Below are positions 12,504 through 24,000 of a stretch of DNA of 64,000 bases, in pieces (positions within the stretch are counted from its first letter, which is position 1; the number at the start of each line of letters is the position of its first letter). A model generated the notes under the pieces. It saw nothing but the letters and a program-made list of their open reading frames with translations, did not search any database and had not been told where the DNA came from. A program made the translations under genes and the position numbers. Location of the stretch: contig NC_092661.1 in the NCBI RefSeq assembly GCF_032118995.1, positions 932,501 to 996,500 of the forward strand, given 5' to 3'. Source of the stretch: Asterias amurensis (Eukaryota > Echinodermata > Asteroidea > Forcipulatida > Asteriidae).

Positions 12504-12639
12504 GTTTTTACCCATAGGCCCTACACCGATGTGTGTTTAATACGGTTAGCCCTATATAGGACTCGCACAGACTGTAGCGCAATACGAAAGTGTAAGGCCG
12601 CCAGGGCTATATAGGTTTACTTAGTCCTTTCCCGACAGT

Positions 12640-12745
12640 CCCGTTGAAAATGTATCACAGGCATACTCGGCCGCGATTCGAACCCACGACCCTTGCAATT
12701 CTAGAGCAGTGTCTTACCAACTAGACTACCTAGGTTGCCCGGTAG
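12640..12745 (-). mobile_element. tRNA-like SINE head of a second type
   Basis: Minus strand: ACCTAGGTAGTCTAGTTGGTAAG (A box) and GTGGGTTCGAATCGCGG (B box). A related plus-strand head is at 4925-5010. The ends do not pair as an acceptor stem, so it is not read as a working tRNA gene. Confidence 0.6.
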
Positions 12746-12772
12746 CTATGGGCAGTTCTAATTTTATGTTCG

Positions 12773-12980
12773 AACCCCAAAATGTGCTTAGCATGAAATT
12801 GTTGCCATAATAAAAACAGCAAAATTTCTACGTGATTTTCAGGTCAAGCAAACACAGCTGAATACCAGTAACAAGCAATATGCAACAAATGGAAATTTGG
12901 TTGGTAATCCTGCTTTTATCAAGGAAGAAATGTCATGCTCAGCAAATTTTCGTGCTTAGCAGCTTTATGAAATTGTGCCC
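12773..12980. mobile_element. Family H palindromic MITE
   Basis: GTGCTTAGCATGAAATTG at one end and TTAGCAGCTTTATGAAATTGTGCCC at the other; CTG follows on the right only. Confidence 0.6.
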
Positions 12981-13547
12981 TGATCCGATCCCGTGTGGTG
13001 AAATTAACTTGAGCTCAACACCGTATGTGAATACCTTATTATACCGTACGTGATAATTCATAATCAGTCATCGACACAGCTTTGTTCTTTTTATTATTTA
13101 CAGTGACTGTTATTGTGAGATTGTTTTATTTATATTTTCTATTTTGTTTAATGTTCATAACAATGTTCATGTACATAATATTGAGATCATGTTAGACAAA
13201 CGTTTTAAAATATTAAGCTCTAAAATACGATTTAAAGATCATTATATACATACTAATGTCACATTGTGTCGGAGCCGGCCACACTAAAAATAAATGTTTC
13301 CTTGAACGATATAACAATATCTTAATAATTTTCCTATTTCAAGACAATTGTTGTCAATCAAATAATAATTATTACAACATGCACTTTTACAACGAGCGTA
13401 CAAAACTAACCATTAATACTCGATAGCCGACGACAAATCCATAAAACACATCATTAAACGATATTTTGTACTAAGAATCGAGATAATATATCTCACAACT
13501 ATAATAATAATCTCATTATGACCAACATTGACTTATTATAACAAATT

Positions 13548-13892
13548 GGTAATTACTCAAACAAATTATTAGTATAAAACCTTACTTGGTAACGAGTAAT
13601 AGCTAGGAGAGGTTGGTAGAAGTGGTGTAGTTTTCGAGAAAGAAGTAATTTTACACGAATTTAATTTCGAGACCTCAAGTTTAGAATTGGAGGTCTCAAA
13701 ATCAAGCATCTGAAAGCATCTTGCCAACTTCGTGTGGTAAGGGTGTTTTTTCTTTCATTATTATCTCGCAACTTCGACGACAGATTGAGCTCAAATTTTC
13801 ACAGGTTGGTTATTTTATGTATAATATGTTGAGATACACCAAGTGAGAAGACTGGTCTTTGACAATTACCAATAGTGTCCACTGTCTTTAAG
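13548..13892. mobile_element. Family B MITE, left end truncated
   Basis: Begins at TTGGTAATTACTCAAA and ends CCAATAGTGTCCACTGTCTTTAAG. A partial inverted copy follows at 13943-14166, and a weaker one at about 14768-15010. Confidence 0.8.
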
Positions 13893-15318
13893 AAAAGGGT
13901 TATACCTCACAGTGTCTTTATTTGCATTAGTCACATTACACCTCTGGTAATATTGTCAAAGACCAGTCTCCTCTATTGGTGTATCTCAACATAATATGCA
14001 TAAAATAACCAACCTGTGAAAATTTGAGCTCAATCTGTCAAAAATTGTTGGTCGTCGAAGTGGAAAAAGAATAATGGAAGAAATAGGCACCATTGTCATT
14101 TCTGCTTTCAGATCCCTTGATTTCGAAACCTCAGCTGAGGTCTCGAATTCAAATCTCAAATATTTAAAGGAACGTTAGAGAATTGGTAAGAATCAAAAAT
14201 CGTGAAGATCACAGATTTTCTTTAAGACACTGATCGAGAACCCCCCCCCCCCCAAATCTAACATGAATAAAACTTTGCAAGAATACAAAAGGATATCCTT
14301 GATGAAATGCTTCACTACAAAACGACCATGGGTGGATACTTCTTCACAAAGTAGCTGACCTTTTGTATTCTCAACAACCAGGCTTTAAAGACCATTCCCC
14401 CCTGCATAATCAGCACAAAACGCCTATAATTAATCACATTTTTTTGTCAGTGAAAATGTCAATCAGAAATACCATGAAAAGGAAATGTAGGTTTGCTTTT
14501 GAGGAAATGACGTTACATTAGCGGTATCTATACTTTGAGTTTAGGGGAAAGATATAAGATTTATTTTAAATATTCGGTCATAAATTACATAGTACTTACA
14601 TTTAAAATTGGCTCAATAAAAAAGTGTTATAACTGTCATAAAATCCAATAGATCCCGAAATAGTTTACATTAAATGTAATTATGTTAAAAGTACTGGTCG
14701 TGTAATGACTAACCAATAATCGAGTAATTTCGATCATGCAGTGTATGATCACGTGATACTCTATAAGAATAGTTGGTAATCACTCAAATCAGTTGTTGAC
14801 ATAAACAAATTACTTGGAAACGAGCAATGGAGAGCTGTTAATAATTTTATTTGCGTCTGAATTCACACACAGTTTTGCAACAGGGATGTTTGTTCTTTCA
14901 TTATTCTCTTGCAACTTCGATGACCAAATTGAGTCCAAGTTTTCACAGGTTTGTTATTTTATGCATGATATATGGATACACTTAGTGAGAATACTGGTCT
15001 TTGACAAAATTTACTAAACGTGTGCAATGATAATAATAAGGCATTTTCGAAACAACGGCTTGGGGCTTGGGCACCGAGCCATAGACTATTCCCGTTCGCC
15101 TGTTTGAAGCTTCATACCAAGAGCGCACGTTTTAGATAATATCTGACGGAGCATTTTATAAGTTGGAGCACAAGCCGAAGCCATAGCTTCGAAAAGGCCC
15201 AGATACGCTACCCTACATTATTAAATACCAGTAAAAAAAAAACGTAAAAAAAACTTTGTAGTTCAATTTCTTTTTCAATTTCAATTTCTTTAAGAAATGT
15301 TTGTGAATTAATTTTTCT

Positions 15319-15413
15319 GAAAACTTTCCGTATCCTGCCACCATTTACAAAAAGGAATTTTCATTTCATTATTTCATAACGAATAAAATAGTGGTGGGAT
15401 ACGGAAACTTTTC
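15319..15413. repeat. Family E palindrome, copy 2
   Basis: GAAAACTTTCCGTATCCTGCC at left and GGTGGGATACGGAAACTTTTC at right. Same loop words (TTTACAAAAAGG) as the other copies. Confidence 0.75.
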
Positions 15414-15581
15414 AAATTGTTCAGTCTGTTTTCCAGCCTCAGTTTTCAAGCGATCCCTTCAGCAAAATAGTTGTGATTACCAGAAACGCAGCAGAAACGA
15501 CAAGGTTCACCCGGAGCCTTGGCTCTCGCTACACGGCAGGCAGAGCGAAGAAGAAGTAACACACAGTAACCAAGATCACGG

Positions 15582-16884
15582 TCATCCGTGGGTCATCAGT
15601 CTTTCGTCTCTTGTGTCTCTTTCTGTCTCAATTTTCTCATTTTCTTTCTTGCCACTGTCTTCTTCCTTCTCATTCCGCTTATGTTCCTTGTCCTTTTTAA
15701 TCTCAGATCCAACAATCGTTTCCCACAAAGCCAAGTACTGCTTGTTGATCGACTTGACATGGGACGCCCCCACAGCAATCCCTCGTTTCAACCCAATCTC
15801 AACCGAAGTATACTGTTGGTACAAACCTGAGAATTTTGCAGAGAATCCATGGCGGCCATAACCAATTCCCATATAAACGTCATCCAGCTTGAAAAATGGC
15901 ACCTTGAACGATGTTTTATACAGTCGCATTGCTACATCAGTCGACACGACATAACAGCCCCCGTTTAAGAAAGGTGGGTAAACTTTCTTAGGGTACATCT
16001 GCTTCGGGATGAACCACTTGAGGACCTACCCCGAATCGGGGGGACATTTTCCCTCCGATTCCCCTCGGAGATAGTTTCCTTGGAGATGTCTCCAACCTCA
16101 AGATAAGATTCCGGGGGTTTAACATCATATCAGCGTCTATACTCACAGCGTAACTTGCTAGGCCGGCAGAAGGTTGACAAGCCACCTCCTTCCCATTAGA
16201 GTCTTGTATGTTCCAAGTTGAAGTACGAGTCCATAAAGTCCTCCTGTATTATATCCATGATATGTCTCATCTTCAGCTTTAAAAGTTTGTCCTTTGGATG
16301 TTCATTCGTCTTACCCGTTAAGAACATTGTTCGAATCTTTCGACCGAGCACCACCTGAACACCGCCCCAGGTTCGTCGAATTTGTTCCGATCGAAAGTCT
16401 CCCCTACCCGGCACTTCACCAACACCGCTAAGAACACATCAGAGTTCTCCCCGGAGCAAGCGTCTTCATTTGCGATTATGAATCGGAAAGGATGAGGGTT
16501 TATAACTTTCGGACTCGAAACAATTGGAGTTGTGTTTATCTTTACGAGAGTGGCGTTATCGGCGACAGCACGTAGCGTTGTGGTAGCATGTAATGGAGAC
16601 TTTGAAGTAGTGTTAACTCCTACTAGTATTCCCATAGTATTTATACTACTATTCGTCAGCTCATATGTAGATGTGGTAACAACAACAACGTTTGGGTACA
16701 GCGTCACAAGTGATAAGATTGCCATAAAAAGTCCGTAAATAATGAGAAGGAAATAGCACCTTGTCACTCTTTGCTTTGAAGCTTTGAAGAGATTGCCGGT
16801 TTTCAGGGTAGTGGTCCCATGCTTACGCCAAGAGGACCGGAGTCCCCGTGTGGGTCTCCCTGCTAGCAGCAGCCTGGACTCCAT
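15582..16884 (-). pseudogene. Decayed GT31 beta-1,3-galactosyltransferase-like gene, single exon
   Basis: Type II Golgi glycosyltransferase relic (family GT31, galactosyl/N-acetylglucosaminyl transferase type). Reading down the minus strand: a short N-terminal tail with basic residues; one membrane span at residues about 43-66 (YFLLIIYGLFMAILSLV...); a Thr/Ser-rich stem with several NxT sites; the family start NPHPFRFIIANEDAC; then, in a second frame from about 16410, RGDFRSEQIRRTWGG and DFMDSYFNLE; in a third frame about 16185-16080, a DAD sequence in place of the DxD metal site followed by NPRNL; and in a fourth stretch from 15998, YPPFLNGGCYVVSTDVA and LDDVYMGIG. The order matches the family but needs at least three frame changes, so the copy is broken. 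The absence of introns agrees with many animal GT31 genes and also with a retrocopy. The open C-terminal tail is Lys/Glu-rich and unlike the family. Sequencing error is an alternative, but the other genes here are clean. Confidence 0.82.
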
Positions 16885-17509
16885 GGTTCCTCTTTATACA
16901 AGGCGGCCACACACGTATCCTGTCCTACTCGCAATGGTGGGAAAGTAACTTCAAAGTGCTTCTGGTAGCACAAACGATATGGTTCAGTAATCAACGAAAG
17001 CTTCTTACTCTTCTCAAGGAGTTGAGATCTCCAAAGGGTACAACACCGGCAGATAACCAGGGACTAATGCGATTGTGGGCTAGGTGAAAGACCACTATTA
17101 CGTGTCATTGTTCTCTTCCAATGTAATAGGGAGTTCACCTTTTGGACGAAGGATGGTTCTGTGAGTGTGAATGTCTGTAATGATAGACATTTGGCGCCAT
17201 CTGCACATGCGTCGGCTTTGAGAGGACGGTCGTCCCCCAAGTTCTACGACAACGTCGTCGCATCGCAGAACAAATCCGTCGTCGAAAACGAAATGTATTT
17301 TCGTTGGGTCAAGCACGAGCGCGTTATTTGAATATGCATGAGAAAGCAGCTCTGAGCAGCAGCAGAGCGTGTAGACAGCCCGTTATATCCATTTACTGTC
17401 CACGTTGTAGAAGATCGGTGTTCACCGAACGTAATGTCATTATACAAAAATGTATTCTCTTTCAGGTTTAATAAGAATGAGGAAAGTGGCATTGAAAACA
17501 AATTATAGC

Positions 17510-17900
17510 GGTCAAAGACCAGTCTTCCCACTTAGTATATTTTAACATATGCATAAAATAACAAACCTGTAAAAATTTGAGCTCAATCGGTGGTCGAAGT
17601 TGCGAGATAATAATGAAAGAAAAAACACCTGTGTCACACTATGGAGGTAGACATTTCTACCTCCATGGTCACACGAAGTTGCGTGCGTTTATATGGTTGA
17701 TTTCGAGACCACAAGTTCTAAACTTGAGGTCTCGAAATCAAGTTCGTGGAAAATTACTTCTTTCTCGAAAACTATGGCACTTCAGAGGGAGCCGTTTCTC
17801 ACAATGTTTTATACCATCAACCTCTCCCCATTACTCGTCACCAAGAAAGGTTTGATGCTAATAATTATTTTGAGTAATTACCAATAGTGTCCACTGCCTT
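17510..17900. mobile_element. Family B MITE, left end truncated
   Basis: Starts at TCAAAGACCAGTCTTCC and ends GTGTCCACTGCCTTTAAG. It carries a 35-bp insert (CTATGGAGGTAGACATTTCTACCTCCATG hairpin) at about 17639-17669. Confidence 0.8.
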
Positions 17901-18382
17901 TAAGCCAACGAATTAGATAATAAAGCTCCCTTATTTATCTCGGGATGACGACATCCTAAAAGAGGATGACTTTCCGAGATGTGATAACTCGAAATGTCGT
18001 CTTTCCGAGGCGGATGTCACATCTTTGAATTCCGTCTTACCGAGTTGCTGTATCTTTGAATTCCGTGTTTTCGTGATAGAGGTTTTTGAAAAACGAGTTT
18101 CAGCAATTTTGTATATTCTTTGAATTCTATGTTCGTGTAATTTGTTTCCCCTTGTTTCTATGATAAATTATCTTGTTAACGTAGTAAACTTTAAAAATGT
18201 TCACCCAAAAAGTAAAGACAACGCGACCGCCCACAATTTAAATACTCGATTACAGTGTTTAGACAAAAACAAAGTTGTTTCGTGTTGTTTTACTTTGATA
18301 ATCGCTAAAAGACATTTAAAAGCAGCCTGACTTTGAGATAGAAAACCCTTCACCTTTGAGAGACCAATTTCTTTTACTTAAA

Positions 18383-18520
18383 GGCAGTGTACACTATTGG
18401 TAATTGTCAAAGACTAGCCTTCACAGTTGGTGTATCTCAACATATGCATAAAATAACAAACCTGTGAAAATTTGAGCTCAATCGGTCATCGAAGTTGCGA
18501 GATAATAATGAAAGAAAACT
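18383..18520. mobile_element. Family B MITE, truncated at the family-L repeat
   Basis: Starts TTAAAGGCAGTGTACACTATTGG; stops at GAAAGAAAAC where the GTTCGGCTACTG repeat begins. The missing half is not found on the other side. Confidence 0.75.
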
Positions 18521-19130
18521 AGATATAGTGTTTGTAGAAACAAACACTATAGGTGTTCGGCTATTGTTGGGTCAGTGTTTGAATCAATGAAAAAAGTGTT
18601 GTTAATAGCTCGTCAAGTTGCAAAGAAATCAAAACCAAACAGTTCTCTCGATGTGCATAATTTTTTTATGGTAAAGCATCAAAAAGTGTACATTTCAACC
18701 TAAAAGCCTTTAAATAGTGCCTTTTCAAAGCATTTTACAGGCACTTCCGGTTCAAAAAGGTCAAAAGGTCAAAAGTCAAGAGAAGGTCACTAACTGTTGG
18801 CTACTGTTCGGCTACTGTTGGGTCAGTGTTTGAATCAATGAAAAAAGTGTTGTTGATAGCTCGTCAAATTGCAAAGTAATCAAAACCAAACAGTTTTCTC
18901 GATTTGAAATAATTTTATGGTTAAGCATCAAAAAGTGTACATTTCAACCTAAAAGCTTTAAAATAGTGATTCAAACACTGACCCAACAGTAGCCGAACAG
19001 TAGCCGAACAGTAGCCAACAGTTAGTGACCTTCTCTTGACCTTTTGACCTTTTGACCTTTTTGAACCGGAAGTGCCTGTAAAATGCTTAAAGGTCAAAAG
19101 GTCAAGAGAAGGTCACTAACATACCCATTT
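18521..19130. repeat. Complex repeat with direct and inverted copies of a GTTCGGCTACTGTTGGGTCAG unit
   Basis: A unit of roughly 250 bp (CAGTGTTTGAATCAATGAAAA ... CACTTCCGGTTCAAAAAGGTC) appears directly at about 18550-18790 and 18800-18975. Its ends recur inverted at 18970-19085 (CAAACACTGACCCAACAGTAGCC ... GAACCGGAAGTGCC). It abuts a family-B element truncated at 18520. A weaker copy lies at 19310-19440. No coding potential. Confidence 0.65.
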
Positions 19131-19439
19131 TTGTGAAGTACGTAAGGCCCTTTCATAATATGATGTATAGATTGTCAAAATAGCTTTTGTGGTTGAGGAA
19201 ATGTGAACTGATGAATAATGACGACTGAAGAAGAGACTAACTAAACGGAAAGAAATGTTGGTTGAAAACGCCTTGAAAACAGACTAAAAACGAAGCTATT
19301 TAAAGGAGAAGAAAAAAATAAAAAATAATGAAAAGAGTATTGTTACTATATCGTTAAATTGTAAAGAAATCAAAATTAAAACGTTTTCTCAATGTGTAAT
19401 AAAGCATCAAAAAGTGTACATTTCAAACTAAAAGCCTTT

Positions 19440-19688
19440 GCAAAACATTTTAACTAATAGTTGCTAGCTCCTAAATGACAACAACAAAACATCCACACCG
19501 GCTGTTGGAACCCTTGATTACTTAATTATGCTCCAAACATGAATAATTCACCAGTAAAAACTAAAGTGCACATTTTACCATGTGACCTTTACTGATGTGG
19601 ACTCCAGTTAAAATCTAGGGACGAAGCCTTGCATCGTATAGATTGGTTGTTCAGACCCTACGTGATTGTTTTGTGGTTTCCCTCTACC
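19440..19688. repeat. Single arm of the palindromic repeat family seen at 24862-25172
   Basis: About 80 percent alike by eye to 24950-25172, including CACACCGGCTGTTGGAACCC, ATGAATAATTCAC and GTTAAAATCTAGGGACGAAG. Confidence 0.7.
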
Positions 19689-19917
19689 AGGGTTGCGCAC
19701 CACATCTTAAACTCATGTTCATTTACTCCTTTTCTACAAAGGTATCTTCGGGTTTATGGTTCTTTCGACAAAAGACGAATAAAGAACAAAAAACATGTTG
19801 CGTTTCTAAGCGACCATTGTAATATTGACAAGCTGTATAGGGGACAGGTCATCAGCGCAAAACAACTTATTTGATTTCATGTTTTAAGTGCTGCTCAAAC
19901 ATTATATGAAGCGGCCG

Positions 19918-20395
19918 GTGTCAGATGCAATTGTGTCCGCCATGCAATACTGTCCGCTCAGGATACTTTTGCATATGCAATCGTGTCCGGGGCTATGCAA
20001 AAACCGTCCGGTGGACATGTACATGACTAATGTGCGCGCGTAAGCGAGCGTGCATGCACTGAACCTACAAACGAATAATATGCAGCATAATCACGTATTT
20101 TATGATTGCAGCGAATACCCAACGGTCGAACATTTCCCTTGTCATTCATGAGATGCACTTAGTTTTTAAAATGGCAAACGTGTTCCGTCGACCAAGGGCC
20201 TTTAATTTACTGCAAGGACGGTTTTGCAAGGAGGCGGACACAACTGCATATGCAAATGTGTCCGGGCGGACACAATTGCATTATGCAGCAGCGTCCGGGC
20301 GGACACGATTGCATTATGCAAAACCGTCCGGCGGACATTATTCTCCGGATATATTGCATTATAGAGGACATAATTGCATGCGACACCGGCGCACA
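19918..20395. repeat. GTCCGG/TGCATATGCAA foldback repeat
   Basis: The left arm (19918-20025) and right arm (20214-20395) are inverted copies built from alternating GTGTCCGNNCGGACAC half-palindromes and TTGCATWATGCAA blocks; the right arm has two near-identical 33-34 bp units in tandem at about 20257-20324. The middle of about 190 bp is unique. Confidence 0.7.
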
Positions 20396-21059
20396 TTTCC
20401 AGCGATTTTCAACACTGAATAACAAAGTGGATGCATATCAGAAAACTGTTTCCAGAAATGTTCGAGGCATTGTTAGTAAGCATGGATAAGCTATAGTTCG
20501 TGCTTATCCCAAACGCTTTTATACCATAAGTATGGAAAACGGTGGGCGCATTTCCGAGCCGATTCCAAAAGCTGTATGTATGAGAAATGATGGGTACATT
20601 CAAAGCCGTTTTCATGCGTTTTGAGTGAGGAAATAGCATGCAGTGGCACAATTCAGACCGTTTCGAGACTCCTTAAGTTTTGAATTCGGTCGGTGTAATT
20701 ACGCTTGTCGAAATTATCTTTGAACAAGATGTCGGCAAACGTAAGGGATAAAGAAATAGCTTAGCTCTTGGCCCATATCGTAGGAATTTGTTTTTACTGA
20801 AACACATGCAGGGAAAGTGTCCGACCAAAGAGCTACAAGAAAGAGCAAACATTACGACTCGATGACACATGGTGCAGGAGATAATCTTTGGTTACCTATA
20901 AGCATTGAATTCGCGTGACCTAACATCTAATGATGTCATGATGAAAAAAATGAACGAAAATTATAATTAGGTCTCCGTTCTACAAACTGGAGTTAATTCA
21001 AATTTCATCTTGCACTGCTGTTTGACATTTACTGCAAGTACTGATTTGTACTTTTCAGA

Positions 21060-24000
21060 TTGATATGCTTTTAATATTATTAAAATTTTCACCTTAGTTT
21101 GTATTTGTGAATTATTCATGTTTGGAGCATTATTAAGACTGGGTTGCTGTAAAAATCAAAGATATTTTTAAAATGATGGCAGACTTCAAAAAATGGATTT
21201 TGGCAAAACTCCATGTGTGAGTAGGTATGGGTACACAATACACAAAAATCGGAAAAAAAGTTATATCAGACATTGGTTGCCATGGTTACGTCCAAAATAA
21301 GATTTTCAGCAAATTTTCCAAGTTTTTATCTTTTTTAAGAGTAAAAATATAGGTAAATTGAAAGCACTGGTACGTCTTAAGGGGAAAACGTTGAAGTTTT
21401 TCTTTCACACATGTTGCACAACCTTGTTTACTCTTTCAGAAAATGTTTTTAAAAATTAAGTGTGCGATCAACTTTGGATCAAACCACTATTTCAAATAGG
21501 GGTGTTTTTGTCATATTTTCTTTTAGCGAAAAATAGGGGTATCGAATGGGGCCATAAGTCCGAAAGTGGCACTTTGTTGATTATGACACTTTTATAGTTG
21601 GAAGATAAGGTACCAACCTACATAAAAATGCAATAAAATGTTTTGGTATTTTAAGTGCGCGAACAGAGTTTTGCCGGAAAGTCAGCACTTTGGGAGGGCA
21701 AAAACCCATTAACCAATGGCAAAAAATTTTACATTATTATTAGGAAAAAATATCAGGATTTTTTTTTTTTTTTTTTTTTTTAAACCTTATTGATGGAAGG
21801 GACTTGAGGTACATTCAAACAAACTAAACTTTTGAAATCACTATATAGCCCGTTGCCATGGTAACAGCTCATTTGTGTTTTGGCTATTTCTTGCCAATTT
21901 AGGGGTCTAAAAAACTGTATTTTAGCATATATTTGCAAATCCACCCAGCCAATGTGCATTCTTTTTTTTCAGAAAACCTTTCATATCAATACATTGAGTC
22001 GTCCTATGCTTAACTTGAGACAAACAAATTATTGCTTTAACTTTTACCCGAATGCTATTTTTAGAACATCATTAGCGCATGTTTTTAGAAATTTGCAAAA
22101 TCAACATTTTTACCCTATTTTTGGCCCTCAAAATGACAATTTGCCAGGGGTCTCAGAATGTTTTCCTTTCGGTTGTATTTCGAGCCAACATTGGTCCTTC
22201 CATTTTGAGAAAAACTTTTGAGAAAAACTTTGGCAATTGTATCCTGTTGTAACAGTACTACCTAAAAAAAAATGAATTTTTAACTTGTTTTCTTTAGATT
22301 GAATAAATAACATTAATAAAATAATACTTTTAAGTCTTCCATCAATCCGGCACCTTTCATGAGCACCCTGTAGCCTTGTGGACTACCCAACATTGATCAA
22401 CATTGATATTTTTAATGACCTAAGTTTTAAATTTTATACTACCCCCCCCCCCTCCCCTGCATGCCCAGCCCCCAAGCATATCAAATTTTGTTGACAATAA
22501 TAATAATAATAATAGACAGTACTTATATAGCGCATATCACCGTGAGGTCCCTATGCGCTTAGAAAGAGAATGAAATAACTTGAAAAGGCGAAAAAGAATA
22601 AATTAACTGTGATAACATTGATTGAACAAATGTGTCTTAACCCGAGTTTTAAATAGATCAGTATGCATTACAAAGCGCCTCCTTTATTGAAAGTCCCTTT
22701 TTAAAATTTTCATTGCACATCATTAATAATAGGAAAGTTTGTGCTGTCTTCAGTCACCTTTAGGGAATATTTGCCATTTCGGTTGTGATTGGGCGATTAT
22801 TTGTGCTTTCATGTCTGGGGAGCACAAATAGGCAACTGCATCATGAAGTGACACTGCCTCAACATGGTAAAATTTGAAAAAAAAAAACAAATTAATTCTC
22901 TTTATTGGCATTTCTTACATGCTGAACAATGATGTTGATTGAAAAAAAAAACAAAAAAACGCAGCTTTACAAGTATAAAAAATATAACTGTATACAATGT
23001 ATAGTTCGAAGACTCACCCCAAGCTAATTCGGCTGGTAATAGTGTTATCCGGCTATGTTCCATTAGGGAACTTGGAAATTAATTGATTTACGTAACCATT
23101 AATTGTACACGCAGTCACTGATTATGTGATGCCTCTGTGCAGTGTTAAGGACGTGTTATACATTTTTGATGTTCAAACGAAGAGCTGTGAACGTCCATTT
23201 TGTCAAGAAAATTGAACATTTTGTTTAAGATTGTATAGCTGCTATAGCCAAACGTAAATGACCACAAACATACCACAGAATCTCTTTGTGATGCATGTTT
23301 ATACAATTGAGAGTTATATTTTTATACTTGTAAGTTGCTTTGCTCTATCGTGTGCCTGTTTTTTTTTTTTCAATCAACATCATTGTTCAGCGTGTAAAAA
23401 GTAATTAGAGAGCATTATGTTTTCATATGATTATGAAATTTGCAAAATACACCCTTTTTTTTGTTTTTAAAGGCATGAAGTTCTGGCAACACTGCTCCAC
23501 AGTTTAAAAAATACAATAACTTTCTTTTTTAATTATGTGATGCCTGTTTATGCAACTGGGAGTTATGTTGTCATGAGATGCTTTATTATATTTTGTCCTG
23601 ATATTTTGTCAGTCTTCATCATTGTTAAGCATGTAGAAAGTCATAAAAAGAGCATTATTTTACAACTTAAATCTATACAATCGCCAAAAAGCATGAAGCT
23701 TCTGACAACACTGCTCCCCAGATCAACAAATACCTTTTTTTTTTTTGAAATTTCTACAGACCAGTATCTTATCTTTCAAGCCTGGTAGCCCAACTTTCCT
23801 AAATATGCTACTTTCGGACTTCTGACAAACTTAGCAACCCCCTTTATTTCCCAAATTGAACTTTGTTCAAAACACCCCTTTTTGGAAAAAATGGATTATT
23901 CCATTCACAATTGACTGAACCTGTGTCAGGTGCACTTTTGGAAAGACCAAGGGTGTATATTTACCATATTCAGTTGAAAGGCAGGTAATAATGTGGTATT

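Larger units (their letters stand above)
11122..15581. other. Spacer upstream of CHORDC1, mobile-element rich
   Basis: Contains two family-A palindromes, a tRNA-derived SINE remnant (about 12655-12745), an H-family palindrome, family-B copies at 13548-15010, a poly-G run at 11417-11433 and the E-family palindrome at 15319. The first few hundred bases above 11121 should hold the CHORDC1 promoter; I see no TATA box. No gene. Confidence 0.5.

Noticed and set aside
12660-12745. Possible tRNA gene
   Set aside because: A and B boxes are present, but the ends cannot pair as an acceptor stem; best read as a SINE head. The same holds for the heads near 3290-3350, 4925-5010 and 53620-53700.
15391-15861. 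156-codon plus-strand frame
   Set aside because: It lies antisense to the GT31 relic and starts in a palindrome.
17098-17531. Minus-strand frames just upstream of the GT31 relic
   Set aside because: No membrane anchor, signal or family motif, and the GT31 gene already has its own start and membrane span.
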